From assembly GCA_023954715.1 (NCBI GenBank), contig JAGSHD010000004.1, positions 1-64,000 of the forward strand: DNA of 64,000 nucleotides, read 5' to 3'. Below the pieces are notes generated by a model, which saw only the letters and a list, made by a program, of their open reading frames with translations, was not told the DNA's origin and did no database searches. The DNA is from Candidatus Cloacimonadota bacterium (lineage in GTDB: Bacteria; Muiribacteriota; UBA6191). A program made the translations under genes and the position numbers. This document shows positions 37,055 to 44,537 of this stretch, one piece after another; position 1 is the stretch's first letter, and every line of letters begins with the position of its first letter.

Positions 37055-37756
37055 TCATTTGAAATACAAGCTTTGAAATCGATGGCAATAATCCACTAAA
37101 TTTTTATGTTGCTTAGCTCCCTTTGTAAATTTATTATCTAAGTCAGACAAAATAAATTGAGCTAAGTGGGCATAAACATTAGCATCTAAACTAGATACTT
37201 TGTCACCCAAAATAAATTGTTTTTCATTTAAAAAACCTGATAAAGCTTGGAGTGATAAATTAGATATTTTCAAAATCTCTGACTCACTATGCAAACCAAT
37301 TCCATGTTTTTTTAGCTTGTCTCGAACACCTCTTCTAGCTACGATGGGTACGATATATCGAAGTGGAAAGTCCATTTTATCAAACCATACTTTTTTTGCT
37401 GTAGGCCAACTTTCTTCACTAATCCATCTAGAATAAACGATACACCAATATAGGTTTTCATCTAATGACTTAGCAATCAAATAGCCTAAGGATTTTTCTT
37501 CAGTGCTAAGATGAGAGTCTAAATCCACTTTATAAGTGTCTTTCAAGTAATCAATGATAAAAGAGCTATCAGAAACCGTTTTATCGCCATCTTCGATGTA
37601 TGGTAGTTTACCCTTTGGAGCAGTTTGTAAATTTTTGAAGTCACTTACACAAGTATACTCAATACCAACCATTTTTAAATAGGCATGAACTTTTAAAACA
37701 AACGGACTAGAGTCCGGTAGTGAAAACGACTCTCCAAAACCATATAATTTAATCAT
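37055..37756 (-). CDS. Glutathione S-transferase-like protein (metaxin/Fax type)
   Basis: A 233-residue protein with a thioredoxin-like N-terminal half (SLPDSSPFVLKVHAYLKMVGIEY, then APKGKLPYIEDGDKTVSDSSFIIDYLK) and an all-helical C-terminal half ending FILGDKVSSLDANVYAHLAQF. This ordering, with the PKGKLPYI and DS-S-I motifs, fits the metaxin/failed-axon-connections-like GST family seen in proteobacteria. No catalytic Cys is evident; Ser or Tyr near the start may act. Its substrate is unknown. A pathway link to the L,D-transpeptidase downstream is not obvious. Confidence 0.85.
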   Translation of the reverse strand: MIKLYGFGESFSLPDSSPFVLKVHAYLKMVGIEYTCVSDFKNLQTAPKGKLPYIEDGDKTVSDSSFIIDYLKDTYKVDLDSHLSTEEKSLGYLIAKSLDENLYWCIVYSRWISEESWPTAKKVWFDKMDFPLRYIVPIVARRGVRDKLKKHGIGLHSESEILKISNLSLQALSGFLNEKQFILGDKVSSLDANVYAHLAQFILSDLDNKFTKGAKQHKNLVDYCHRFQSLYFK

Positions 37757-37839
37757 TTATTTCTCCGTTGCAACAAGGGTAAGCCACTTTCAGTGGATTT
37801 TGAGCTTACTAATAATAGTATCTATACCCAAACACTAAT

Positions 37840-37915
37840 GGTTTTCTTGATTTTACTGATGAAAGCCCCATCTTAATGGGCTTTATATTTTTTATAATAA
37901 CCATCCTGTTCAAAA
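37840..37915 (-). repeat. Dispersed repeat B, copy 2
   Basis: The reverse complement of 2106-2179 with small gaps. Its core hairpin (AAGCCC / GGGCTT, around 37863-37884) followed on the plus strand by TTTATATTTTTT looks like an intrinsic terminator, yet no plus-strand gene lies upstream. It sits in the intergenic region before the large RNA-like tract. Confidence 0.6.
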
Positions 37916-38064
37916 TTACGGTTAATAGGAACGAGAAAATCTGGATGGATATATAACTATACTAATTGAAAAGATAATAGCAAGCTATGAGGCTATAACT
38001 TAAGTAATTTTTTCAAGTGAGCCCTTTTAGTAACGCATCATATATTTAGACTATATATGCTTAT

Positions 38065-38104
38065 AAAAACAAAAAACCCCTCAAACGTGAGTTTGAGGGG
38101 TTTT
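38065..38104 (-). terminator. Strong intrinsic terminator of the large RNA
   Basis: CCCCTCAAAC-TCAC-GTTTGAGGGG (38077-38100) is a perfect 10-bp stem extended by four A-T pairs. On the minus strand it is followed by TTTTTTG TTTTTATA. The plus-strand side has only four T, so orientation is minus. Confidence 0.88.
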
Positions 38105-39135
38105 CAAAAGCTTTGAAAGCTGTCCCGAAATCAAGTCGGAGCCCTAACGTTTTACCAGTTTGCAGAGTTTAAGAATTACTTCTTAGTTCTCTCTCTTGCG
38201 ATTTAGTCTATCTATAGAGTTTTTGATTTTTAACAATATCTAGTTACCTAGATCCCAACCTGTGGTTTGTACCACTCCTTGGTTTTCTTGTTAAGATCTA
38301 CTCACAAGTCTCCTTGCTCGTCCTCTTCTGATCTTACTAGCCGCTTCAGAGTTTCACCTCTAAAAACTGTCTCCTGATTTCCTAGTCCCTTTGTCTCCAA
38401 AGATCCCATTCTTTAACCAACTTAACAAAGTTAAACAACTCCATTAAATCAAGCCTCCGTCTTAGACAGTATTACTACTCCCTAAAACCAATCTCGTAAA
38501 TTAAGTCTTTGTTACCAAATCCTTAAGGCCGGTTATCAGTTTACGCTGACCCTTTCTTTGGGCTCATGTCGGGTTCCCTCTCATTTGGCGTTTCAGGTGA
38601 TCTTACTTGTCTTACGACTCCTAATTTCACTTTCGAGACCATCATCTACTTTTACAGTAGTTTATGGCTTTTCCAAATCAGATCCTTTGACATACAAGCT
38701 CTGCTCTCACATCACTCTTAAGTCCAGTTCCGACTTCAACCTTTACTCTTGAAGATTTCCCCTTACTAAGCTGTAACATTTGTTTCCAAGTGTATTCCGA
38801 TCATGTATTTTTTCAACACTTCATCGGTTTTGATCTTAGTAAATCCCTAGCGATTAAAAGGTTACCCCTCTAACTAAGCTGGTTTCTCCTACAATTGTTT
38901 TGGCTTTTCTGGAATTACCGCTGTGATCTTAGCTTACTTCTAAACTGTACCTTCTTGACCTTGTTTTATCTGTGTTGCCACAAGATATAACTGATCTTCA
39001 AGGTTTTGATCCCACAACTCTGGCCGGTCTGTCAAACGAATCTGTCAGTGGCTCCCAGTGTAACCTTTTGAGCTTATCTTCTCCCACATAAGGAATACAA
39101 TCTTTAGCTCTTTGCTCTCGGGTGTTTTCGAAAGC
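38066..39135 (-). ncRNA. Candidate large structured non-coding RNA, about 1.07 kb
   Basis: No credible ORF exists on either strand. A hand count gives 404 G+C in the 1020 bases 38101-39120 (about 40%), against 12 of 60 just upstream. On the minus strand these hairpins form: CTTTG-GAGA-CAAAG (38402-38389), ATCTAG-GTAA-CTAGAT (38253-38238), GTG-GCAA-CAC (38981-38972), GTC-GTAA-GAC (38618-38609), GTGGT-ACAA-ACCAC (38275-38262), CTTCAA/TTGAAG (38754-38734), TTTAAC-TTT-GTTAAG (38435-38421). ACCTTG/CAAGGT (39004/38958) closes a three-way junction. The 5' GCTTT plus CCCGAG (39135-39117) can pair with TTCGGG plus AAAGC (38129-38110) just before the terminator. GNRA-type loops appear only in minus orientation. 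It matches no RNA class I know (not RNase P, tmRNA, 6S, SRP or intron by recalled motifs). GOLLD, ROOL and OLE are size-comparable classes I could not test. Confidence 0.78.
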
Positions 39136-39140
39136 CGTAC

Positions 39141-39170
39141 ATAGTGCCATAGCTTAATACAGTAAGTCAA
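39141..39170 (-). promoter_or_regulatory. Putative promoter of the large RNA
   Basis: TTGACT (39170-39165) is a near-perfect -35. The only -10 candidate at 18-base spacing is CACTAT (39146-39141), which is weak. Initiation would fall near 39135, exactly where the proposed 5' closing helix begins. The -10 is uncertain. Confidence 0.45.
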
Positions 39171-39415
39171 CACATTTTTAAAAATACTTTCGTTTTTTTG
39201 TAATTATTTTTTTGAAAACTTGACAAACTTTGTAAGTTTGGCTTGTTTACTGGGGTTTGAACTGTTTTATGCTTTTTTATTTTTGTGAAAAACCGGTCAA
39301 ATATTAGTTTATTTACCAACCCCATCAAATATGACGCTATTGGCAAGGTGAGAAAAACTTTATAAAGGGGAATTTGAAAAAGGTATAACGAGGACTTAAA
39401 GGTAGAAATAACTGA
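39171..39415. other. AT-rich intergenic region
   Basis: Very AT-rich DNA upstream of the RNA-like tract, with long T and A runs (39190-39215). I see no gene. It contains a short inverted repeat, ACAAACTTTGTAAGTTTG-like (39221-39240). Confidence 0.4.
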
Positions 39416-39646
39416 AAATTTAGTCTTTTATTAAATGATGCTTTTGGTAAAAATAATTTAACAATTGTCAAATCCAAAAATCCGAATAATTACGACGAGA
39501 TCGTGAGAAAAACACTCATTTTACCTCCAAATGAATGTTGAAATAATTCAGGAAAAATTGCGATAAGAATTTGGGTGGTAACACCCACTTCAGAAAATGA
39601 ACCTAAACTTAAATTAATGCAAAGAATCAAAAAGATTGAAGCATAG
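39416..39646 (+). pseudogene. Remnant of an unrecognised ORF
   Basis: One frame is open from 39416 to the TAG at 39644-39646 except for an in-frame TGA at 39539. Conceptual pieces are DAFGKNNLTIVKSKNPNNYD and EIVRKTLILPPNEC before it, then NNSGKIAIRIWVVTPTSEN and EPKLKLMQRIKKIEA. It has no start codon and no family I know. The composition looks protein-like rather than random, so I call it a probable gene fragment in this island; confidence is low. Confidence 0.3.
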
Positions 39647-39711
39647 CCTATTTCTAAACAAAAAGTACTTATTCAAACTATATATACATTTTTAAAGGGT
39701 GCATCGAAATG

Positions 39712-40137
39712 TTAATTATTAAATAGATCATTGAAAGAGTTTACATTCTCATCAGAGATTATCTCAAATAGTGATGTCGCTTTTCTTTCTATATCACCGA
39801 TAAAGTCTTCTTTAGAAATTTTAAAATTTCTTACCATTTTTACTCTTTGATCAGATTTTTTTAAAATACGCAATACCTCTACTAGGTAGTACTTTACATC
39901 TTGATTATTATACCTATATCCATCAAATATTTTATTATTAATCAGTTTACATATTAAAACTGATACAACGGTATCTCTAAAGTCTAGAATTATCTCAATC
40001 CCTATTCCAACGTCTAAGTTGACATATTCAACTTTTGTAAACCAAGTATCTTCGACTATAGATATTTGTCTGTAGTTATACTTTTTTAGAAATCTAAAAT
40101 GTTTTATTGCAGTTTTAGATAAATTATCCGTATGCAT
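39712..40137 (-). CDS. Putative immunity protein of the Rhs toxin remnant
   Basis: A 141-residue soluble acidic/basic mixed protein with no signal peptide and no recognised family. Its position is the argument: its ATG (40137) lies inside the original 3' end of the toxin gene, whose repaired frame would stop at 40124, a 14-base overlap typical of toxin-immunity pairs. Size (100-170 residues) also suits immunity proteins. The frame is intact although the toxin gene is broken, so it may be retained against toxins of neighbours or simply not yet decayed. It would bind and neutralise the toxin in the cytoplasm. Confidence 0.6.
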   Translation of the reverse strand: MHTDNLSKTAIKHFRFLKKYNYRQISIVEDTWFTKVEYVNLDVGIGIEIILDFRDTVVSVLICKLINNKIFDGYRYNNQDVKYYLVEVLRILKKSDQRVKMVRNFKISKEDFIGDIERKATSLFEIISDENVNSFNDLFNN

Positions 40138-41070
40138 ATATTTTATTCCCCCAGTTCTGGTACTCCTCCATGAATTTTGGAATTACGATTAAACTTTTTT
40201 CATAATTTTGATGATTATATTTATCAACATTCCTACGTTCCATTTCATAAAGCCACTAATATTTCCCTCTTCCCTTCGACGTTTAAAATCAGGACCTATA
40301 TCAATAATTTTTCGCTCCTTTTTAATGTGATCTCTAATCCAGCGTTCATTTCGTTTCATACCGAGAGCTTTATCCCAGGGATCATTTTTCCATGGTTGAT
40401 AAGCATGTCCGCCAAACTCTTTCACATATTTTTTAACTCTTTTCATATTTTCACCAATAATTATAGGTTTCTGTGTATTACTAGGAACCTTAGAAGCCTT
40501 ACTAGCCAATGCATTAGAGTATCATCTCCTCCACCTCTAACAAACCATATAGCAATTTTGCCAAGTCCTTTTATCAAATTACTTCCAGCAACCAACGCAA
40601 CAACACCTTCTAATGCTAATTCTTTCCAACCATATTTAAAACTTTCCCTGCATATTTAATAGCAGCAACACCATTTACAAAGAAGTTCCACCCTCGCTGC
40701 TTCCAAGAATGAGCAGGACCACCAAAGGCTCGATCTATCCCCTCATCAATTGCAGTACCGGTATCTCCACCAACAATAAATGTCGTAGCACCTGCAATTA
40801 AAGCAGAAGAGGTAAAAATAAAGTTTCCACTAGCTTCTCTGTACATAACAGGATTACCATTGGTGTAAGTTTATATTTTCTAAAACTTTGGACCCGATGA
40901 CTAGAAATGTTATACAAGCTTTTGAGGCGGTGAAAAACCACAGTTTTATGGTTTTTGCTCTCGACACGCTTTTGGTAATCTGTGTTTACCATCGACGCAT
41001 AGTTTGAAGGCGTCAAAAACAAGGCTGCTAAAGAAAAAAAGAGGAGAAATACTGCCTTGAAAATGCTCAT
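40124..41070 (-). pseudogene. Decayed Rhs-type polymorphic toxin gene
   Basis: Reading 41070 downward: a signal peptide (MSIFKAVFLLFFSLAALFLTP) with about 60 unrelated residues; then, in another frame, the end of an Rhs core, TYTNGNPVMYREASGNF (about 40860-40810), continuing to FGGPAHSWKQRGWNFFVNG; then a frame change near 40640 to KYGWKELALEGVVALVAGSN; another near 40520 to the toxin tip PIIIGENMKRVKKYVKEFGG, HAYQPWKNDPWDKALGMKRNE and RWIRDHIKKERKIIDIGPDF; and a last one near 40250, after which FYEMERRNVDKYNHQNYEK is readable. The Rhs repeat body is missing, so a large internal deletion joined the leader to the tip. At least four lesions make it non-functional. Confidence 0.8.
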
Positions 41071-41137
41071 GTATTTAGTATGACTTATGATTGGGACTTG
41101 GTAAAGGAAATAGTCATAAATTTATTTAGTTATGTTA

Positions 41138-41166
41138 TTGCTAGTTTAGTAAATACCTATTATAAT
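41138..41166 (+). promoter_or_regulatory. Consensus sigma-70 promoter of HTH-NTase operon
   Basis: TTGCTA (41138-41143), exactly 17 bases, then the perfect -10 TATAAT (41161-41166). Start would be near 41173. The -10 is overlapped by the left arm of the inverted repeat at 41165. Confidence 0.85.
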
Positions 41167-41208
41167 TGTAAGATAGTCTCTTACATATGTCAGATACTAT
41201 CTTACAAT
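41165..41208 (+). promoter_or_regulatory. Operator-like 13-bp perfect inverted repeat
   Basis: ATTGTAAGATAGT (41165-41177) and ACTATCTTACAAT (41196-41208) are exact reverse complements separated by 18 bases. The first arm covers the -10 edge and start site, and the second ends just before the ribosome-binding site GGAG of the HTH gene. This is an autoregulation layout. Confidence 0.8.
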
Positions 41209-41220
41209 GGAGTAGTTATG

Positions 41221-41547
41221 TTAGAACCATTATTTATGTCTAAAAATGCAGAACGTGTACTAATGTTTTTGTTTAGCCGTGAACAAGGATATACCAGAGA
41301 AATAGCTAGATTTTTTAAAGTAGATGCTGACTCTATTCAAAAACAATTAGTTAAATTTGAAACTGGTGGAGTATTGGTAAGTAAGTCTGAAGGTAAGACA
41401 AGAATTTATCGGTTTAATCCTAGATATTCTTTTTTAAATGAGTTAAAAGCTCTACTTGAAAAGGCTCTATCTTTTTATCCTCCTGAAGATCAAGAAAATC
41501 TTCTAATGAGTCGCAATAGACCAAGAAGAAAGAATAAACCTTTATGA
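41221..41547 (+). CDS. Winged-helix regulator of a toxin-antitoxin-like pair
   Basis: A 108-residue DNA-binding protein. A winged helix-turn-helix spans about residues 8-75: ERVLMFLFSREQGYTREIARFF, then DSIQKQLVKFETGGVLVSKSEG. The C-terminus is basic (RNRPRRKNKPL). I start at ATG 41221 because GGAG lies five bases upstream and the operator would otherwise be inside the coding region; the frame is open further up to 41080. It should bind the 13-bp inverted repeat and repress its own operon. Its stop overlaps the nucleotidyltransferase start (ATGA). Confidence 0.82.
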   Translation, partial: LEPLFMSKNAERVLMFLFSREQGYTREIARFFKVDADSIQKQLVKFETGGVLVSKSEGKTRIYRFNPRYSFLNELKALLEKALSFYPPEDQENLLMSRNRPRRKNKPL

Positions 41548-42080
41548 AATCTATCGCACAAATGTCTAGACTTGAACTGGCTAGCTATATATCTTCAACA
41601 TTATTGGCAAATGGTATAGATGTTGTTTTATCTGGTGGATCTTGTGTTTCTATTTATAGTGAAAACAAATATGTATCTATGGATTTAGACTTTATCAATA
41701 ATGATGTATTTGTTAATAGAAAAAAAATCATTCAAATTATGAAAGGCATAGGATTTTTCGAAAAGAATAGATATTTTAAGCATCCTGACACTGAATTATT
41801 AGTAGAGTTCCCTCCAGGTCCTTTAGGAGTTGGAGAAGAACCTGTTAAACAAATTGATGAAATAAAAACAGAGGTTGGTACCTTAAGGATTATATCTCCT
41901 ACTGACTGTGTAAAAGATAGATTAACTTGGTATTACCATGACCAAGATCTACAGTGTTTAGAACAAGCTATTTTAGTAGCCTTAAACAATGAAATAGATT
42001 TAAAAGAAGTAAAAAGATGGTCTAAATCTGAAGGAAAACTTAAAGAGTTTGAACTTATCAAAAGTAGACTACATCCATAA
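41544..42080 (+). CDS. Nucleotidyltransferase-fold protein, AbiEii/MenA-like
   Basis: A 178-residue minimal nucleotidyltransferase. The motif is LSGGSCVSIYSENKYVSMDLDFI (about 30-52), where GGS and the Asp-Leu-Asp pair form the usual metal and nucleotide site, with a later LVEFP (about 90) as a possible third acidic site. Such proteins paired with a winged-helix repressor are toxin-like partners in type II/IV toxin-antitoxin or phage-defence modules (AbiE class) that modify tRNA or other targets. Function here is inference from fold and operon. It is translationally coupled to the upstream regulator. Confidence 0.78.
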   Translation: MKSIAQMSRLELASYISSTLLANGIDVVLSGGSCVSIYSENKYVSMDLDFINNDVFVNRKKIIQIMKGIGFFEKNRYFKHPDTELLVEFPPGPLGVGEEPVKQIDEIKTEVGTLRIISPTDCVKDRLTWYYHDQDLQCLEQAILVALNNEIDLKEVKRWSKSEGKLKEFELIKSRLHP

Positions 42081-42236
42081 AGGTTCATGTTTCAGATTCC
42101 ATTGGCGCTCTATATACCCTACTCCAGTATTTAAAAAGACATTTCTTTTACACGATTTAAAAACAAACAGCCCTCCATAGATATAAACACCACAAACACA
42201 TAAAATAACTTAACCCATTTTCACTAGGATCATTTT

Positions 42237-42707
42237 ATGAAACAATTTCAGCAAATTAAGCACTTAGTTAAGCAGTGTATCTACTGCTCTGTGGCTACGA
42301 TCAACAAAGATGGCCTACCTCATATTGCTCCCATTGGTAGTGTTTACTTAAGCGATGAACAAGGTGGTTACTTTATTGAAATGTTTACTAGCAGTATGGA
42401 GAATCGAAGCACGAAACAAGATAAAGCATGCATCATGGCCATTAATACATCGCCTTGGTTTTGGATAAAATCACTTTTTAGGGGGAGATTTGTATCGACT
42501 CCGGGGTTTCGACTCAGAGTTACTTTACATAAAAAAAGACAAGCTCAAGACTTTGAAAAACAAAGGTTTTTAAAAAAGGTTCATCCCCTACGATTTTTTA
42601 AGGGGCATAAGATTTTATGGTCTAAGATGGGTGCTATCAGAGAATTTACAATTGATGAAGTGATCCCATTAAAAATGGGCCAAATGACAAAGGATCTTGA
42701 AGACTAA
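42237..42707 (+). CDS. Pyridoxamine 5'-phosphate oxidase-like (FMN split-barrel) protein
   Basis: A 156-residue protein. The N-terminus QCIYCSVATINKDGLPHIAPIGSVYL is the standard PPOX-class start, and the segment SSMENRSTKQDKACIMAINTS matches the following beta strands. The C-terminal part with LWSKMGAIREFTIDEVIPL is less typical. Family members bind flavin or F420 and reduce small substrates, but many have unknown roles. It ends eight bases from the convergent Nudix gene. It is a likely housekeeping or detoxification enzyme outside the accessory island. Confidence 0.85.
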   Translation: MKQFQQIKHLVKQCIYCSVATINKDGLPHIAPIGSVYLSDEQGGYFIEMFTSSMENRSTKQDKACIMAINTSPWFWIKSLFRGRFVSTPGFRLRVTLHKKRQAQDFEKQRFLKKVHPLRFFKGHKILWSKMGAIREFTIDEVIPLKMGQMTKDLED

Positions 42708-42714
42708 AACCCAA

Positions 42715-43152
42715 TTAACTTACTTCGAGCAGTAGCTTTTCAACAACAAGCTGATCAGATTCAAAACTAAAGGATTTTGGATCTAGCTCTTTAAAACAAA
42801 CCCAATTTAAAACCTGCCATCCACTTTGGATATCGTGACTGATTTTATCCCCTGTCTCAATCAGTCCCTGCCAAGAGTCTATTCTCCAGTAAAAACTAAG
42901 TACAGAAGACCCATCAAAAACAGACTGGCTAGCTTTTGGATTGACTGCATAAATCTCACCCACGCTTGCCTTGATATCTAACTCTTCTAAAAGCTCACGC
43001 TCTAAAGCCTCGGCAGGCCCTTCACCGATTTCAAGCCCACCACCAGGTAGCTTAGTGAATGTCCTACCAGTATTTTCATAAAACTCTGTAGAAACTAAAA
43101 GGCACTGATCTTTTATCAATAAACCATAAGATCTAGGATTAAAGTAAGTCAT
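42715..43152 (-). CDS. Nudix hydrolase
   Basis: A 145-residue Nudix protein. The box runs from Gly38 to Ile60: GGLEIGEGPAEALERELLEE LDI, containing G-x5-E-x7-REUxEE. It hydrolyses a nucleoside diphosphate linked to another group; the substrate is not determinable. The gene follows the Wzt-like ATPase after two bases on the same strand, so they form an operon. That suggests clean-up or recycling of nucleotide-sugar intermediates, which is inference. Confidence 0.92.
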   Translation of the reverse strand: MTYFNPRSYGLLIKDQCLLVSTEFYENTGRTFTKLPGGGLEIGEGPAEALERELLEELDIKASVGEIYAVNPKASQSVFDGSSVLSFYWRIDSWQGLIETGDKISHDIQSGWQVLNWVCFKELDPKSFSFESDQLVVEKLLLEVS

Positions 43153-43154
43153 GC

Positions 43155-44381
43155 TTACTCCACCACATCAAAACTGCATGGAATATAAGCTATGCCTGTA
43201 CCATCTTTTCTTTGCGTATTAACATATAATTTATATCTCATGTAATGTTCATCAAATGACTCTTCTGTGACCATAGAGCAATACTCATCGGGCCATACTG
43301 ACACAGAGATATAATATAAAGATGCTTGAAGATTTAAGTGGTCTAAACTAAAGCAAAAACTTGCTTCGCCCTCTGCAATATCAAAGCGTTTAGATAAACG
43401 ATAGTTGTTTACTCCAAAGACTAATTGACCGTCGTTTCTGTGAATCAATAATCGAATCAAAGGATTGCTAACAACTCCAAAGTTTACATTTAAACTCAAT
43501 TCAACACGAACGCTTTCACCAACACAAGTATGCTCGATCTCTTCGTTATCTTTGTTTAATATACGAACATTTTTAATATCTAATTGCTCTTGACCCTCCC
43601 AATCGGGCCGTAGTCTACCTATTTCAAAAGCAGATATAAATTGTCCTCGCTTTTCACACTCTTGTAAATAATGCTCTATAACCTCTTCGGTTTTACCTTG
43701 AAAAAGGCTCTTACCCTTATCTAGTAAGATAGTATGTGAACATAGTTGAGCGATTTCTTCGAGATTGTGAGAGCAAATTAAAACAGATGCACCGTTTTCA
43801 ATTTTTGTTCTTAAAAATGCTAGACATCTACGTTGAAAAGACAAATCTCCCACAGCTAAAACTTCATCGATTAATAATAAATCAAAATCTTGATACAAAA
43901 TATAAGCAATACCAAGACGCATTTTCATGCCGGAGGAATACTCACGAACTGGCCGATGTATAAAATCTCCTAATCCAGAAAACTCTATGATCTCATCTAA
44001 GTTTTCAAGGAGCTCTGCATCTGACTTAGCATAACAAGCATTCATGGTAAATAGATTGTCTGTACCCGAAAAGTCTGGATGAAAAAACAAATTCAAATCA
44101 AAGGCTGTAATCACTTTTTCTGGGAGATTTAACTCTTCATACTCTGCTGGAATCAAACCAGCGATTGCCTTTAAAATGGATGATTTACCTGATCCATTAA
44201 CTCCTACAATTCCGTAGCCTTGACCCGGTGCAATTGAAAAGCTTAGCTCATCTAGACTAAAACTAGACTCTGTTTGTAGCAAATCAGCTTGAGAAAATAG
44301 TGTTCCGGCAAACTTTTCTGATTGATAAGATATTTTGAGCTTTTTTACGCTAAACAAAGATTCATCCTTAGTAGAACTCAC
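43155..44381 (-). CDS. Polysaccharide ABC exporter ATPase, Wzt-like
   Basis: A 408-residue ATPase. Walker A is GVNGSGKSS (60-68), the ABC signature YSSGMKMRLG (148-157), Walker B LLLIDEVLAVGD (168-179) and a switch His near CSHNLEEIA. After about residue 250 there is a C-terminal beta-rich domain (VRVELSLNVNFG, LIRLLIHRNDGQLVFGVN), like the carbohydrate-binding domain of Wzt. It powers export of O-antigen or teichoic-acid-type polymers across the inner membrane. The cognate permease (Wzm) is not in the window, so it is separated from its partner. Confidence 0.9.
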   Translation of the reverse strand: MSSTKDESLFSVKKLKISYQSEKFAGTLFSQADLLQTESSFSLDELSFSIAPGQGYGIVGVNGSGKSSILKAIAGLIPAEYEELNLPEKVITAFDLNLFFHPDFSGTDNLFTMNACYAKSDAELLENLDEIIEFSGLGDFIHRPVREYSSGMKMRLGIAYILYQDFDLLLIDEVLAVGDLSFQRRCLAFLRTKIENGASVLICSHNLEEIAQLCSHTILLDKGKSLFQGKTEEVIEHYLQECEKRGQFISAFEIGRLRPDWEGQEQLDIKNVRILNKDNEEIEHTCVGESVRVELSLNVNFGVVSNPLIRLLIHRNDGQLVFGVNNYRLSKRFDIAEGEASFCFSLDHLNLQASLYYISVSVWPDEYCSMVTEESFDEHYMRYKLYVNTQRKDGTGIAYIPCSFDVVE

Positions 44382-44537
44382 GACAATTAATACCAGTTAC
44401 ACCTAATTTGTCTAGAAAAGTTCAATTGAATTTTACCATCTTCAATTGTTTATTGAAATCAACTTTAGTATAATTTTGCTCTGAAAGGCAATAAACACTT
44501 TGCCTCTCAACTCTAATGTTTTCAGGGATTTAAGATT

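Noticed and set aside
38558..38752. A 64-residue plus-strand ORF inside the large RNA tract
   Set aside because: It has no ribosome-binding site, low-complexity Ser/Leu composition and no family likeness, and the G+C pattern and hairpins fit RNA on the other strand.
38905..38925. Fragment GCGGTAATTCCAG (minus strand) resembling the rRNA 530-loop region
   Set aside because: Only 13 bases match and the surroundings do not resemble small-subunit rRNA.
38066..39135. RNase P RNA, tmRNA, SRP RNA, 6S RNA or a group I/II intron
   Set aside because: Length or recalled signature motifs do not fit: no P4 GAGGAAAGTCC, no tmRNA ends, no SRP GGAAGCAGCC loop, and no group II domain V or group I R/S motif.
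39134..39150. Possible sigma-54 promoter (TGGCAC...GC) in front of the large RNA
   Set aside because: The spacing between GG and GC is 11, not 10 bases, and the TTGCA half is absent.
40177..40659. A 160-residue plus-strand ORF across the Rhs toxin remnant
   Set aside because: It is antisense to recognisable toxin sequence and has no family resemblance.
41080..41220. N-terminal extension of the HTH regulator
   Set aside because: It would place the promoter and operator inside the coding region; ATG 41221 has a good GGAG site.
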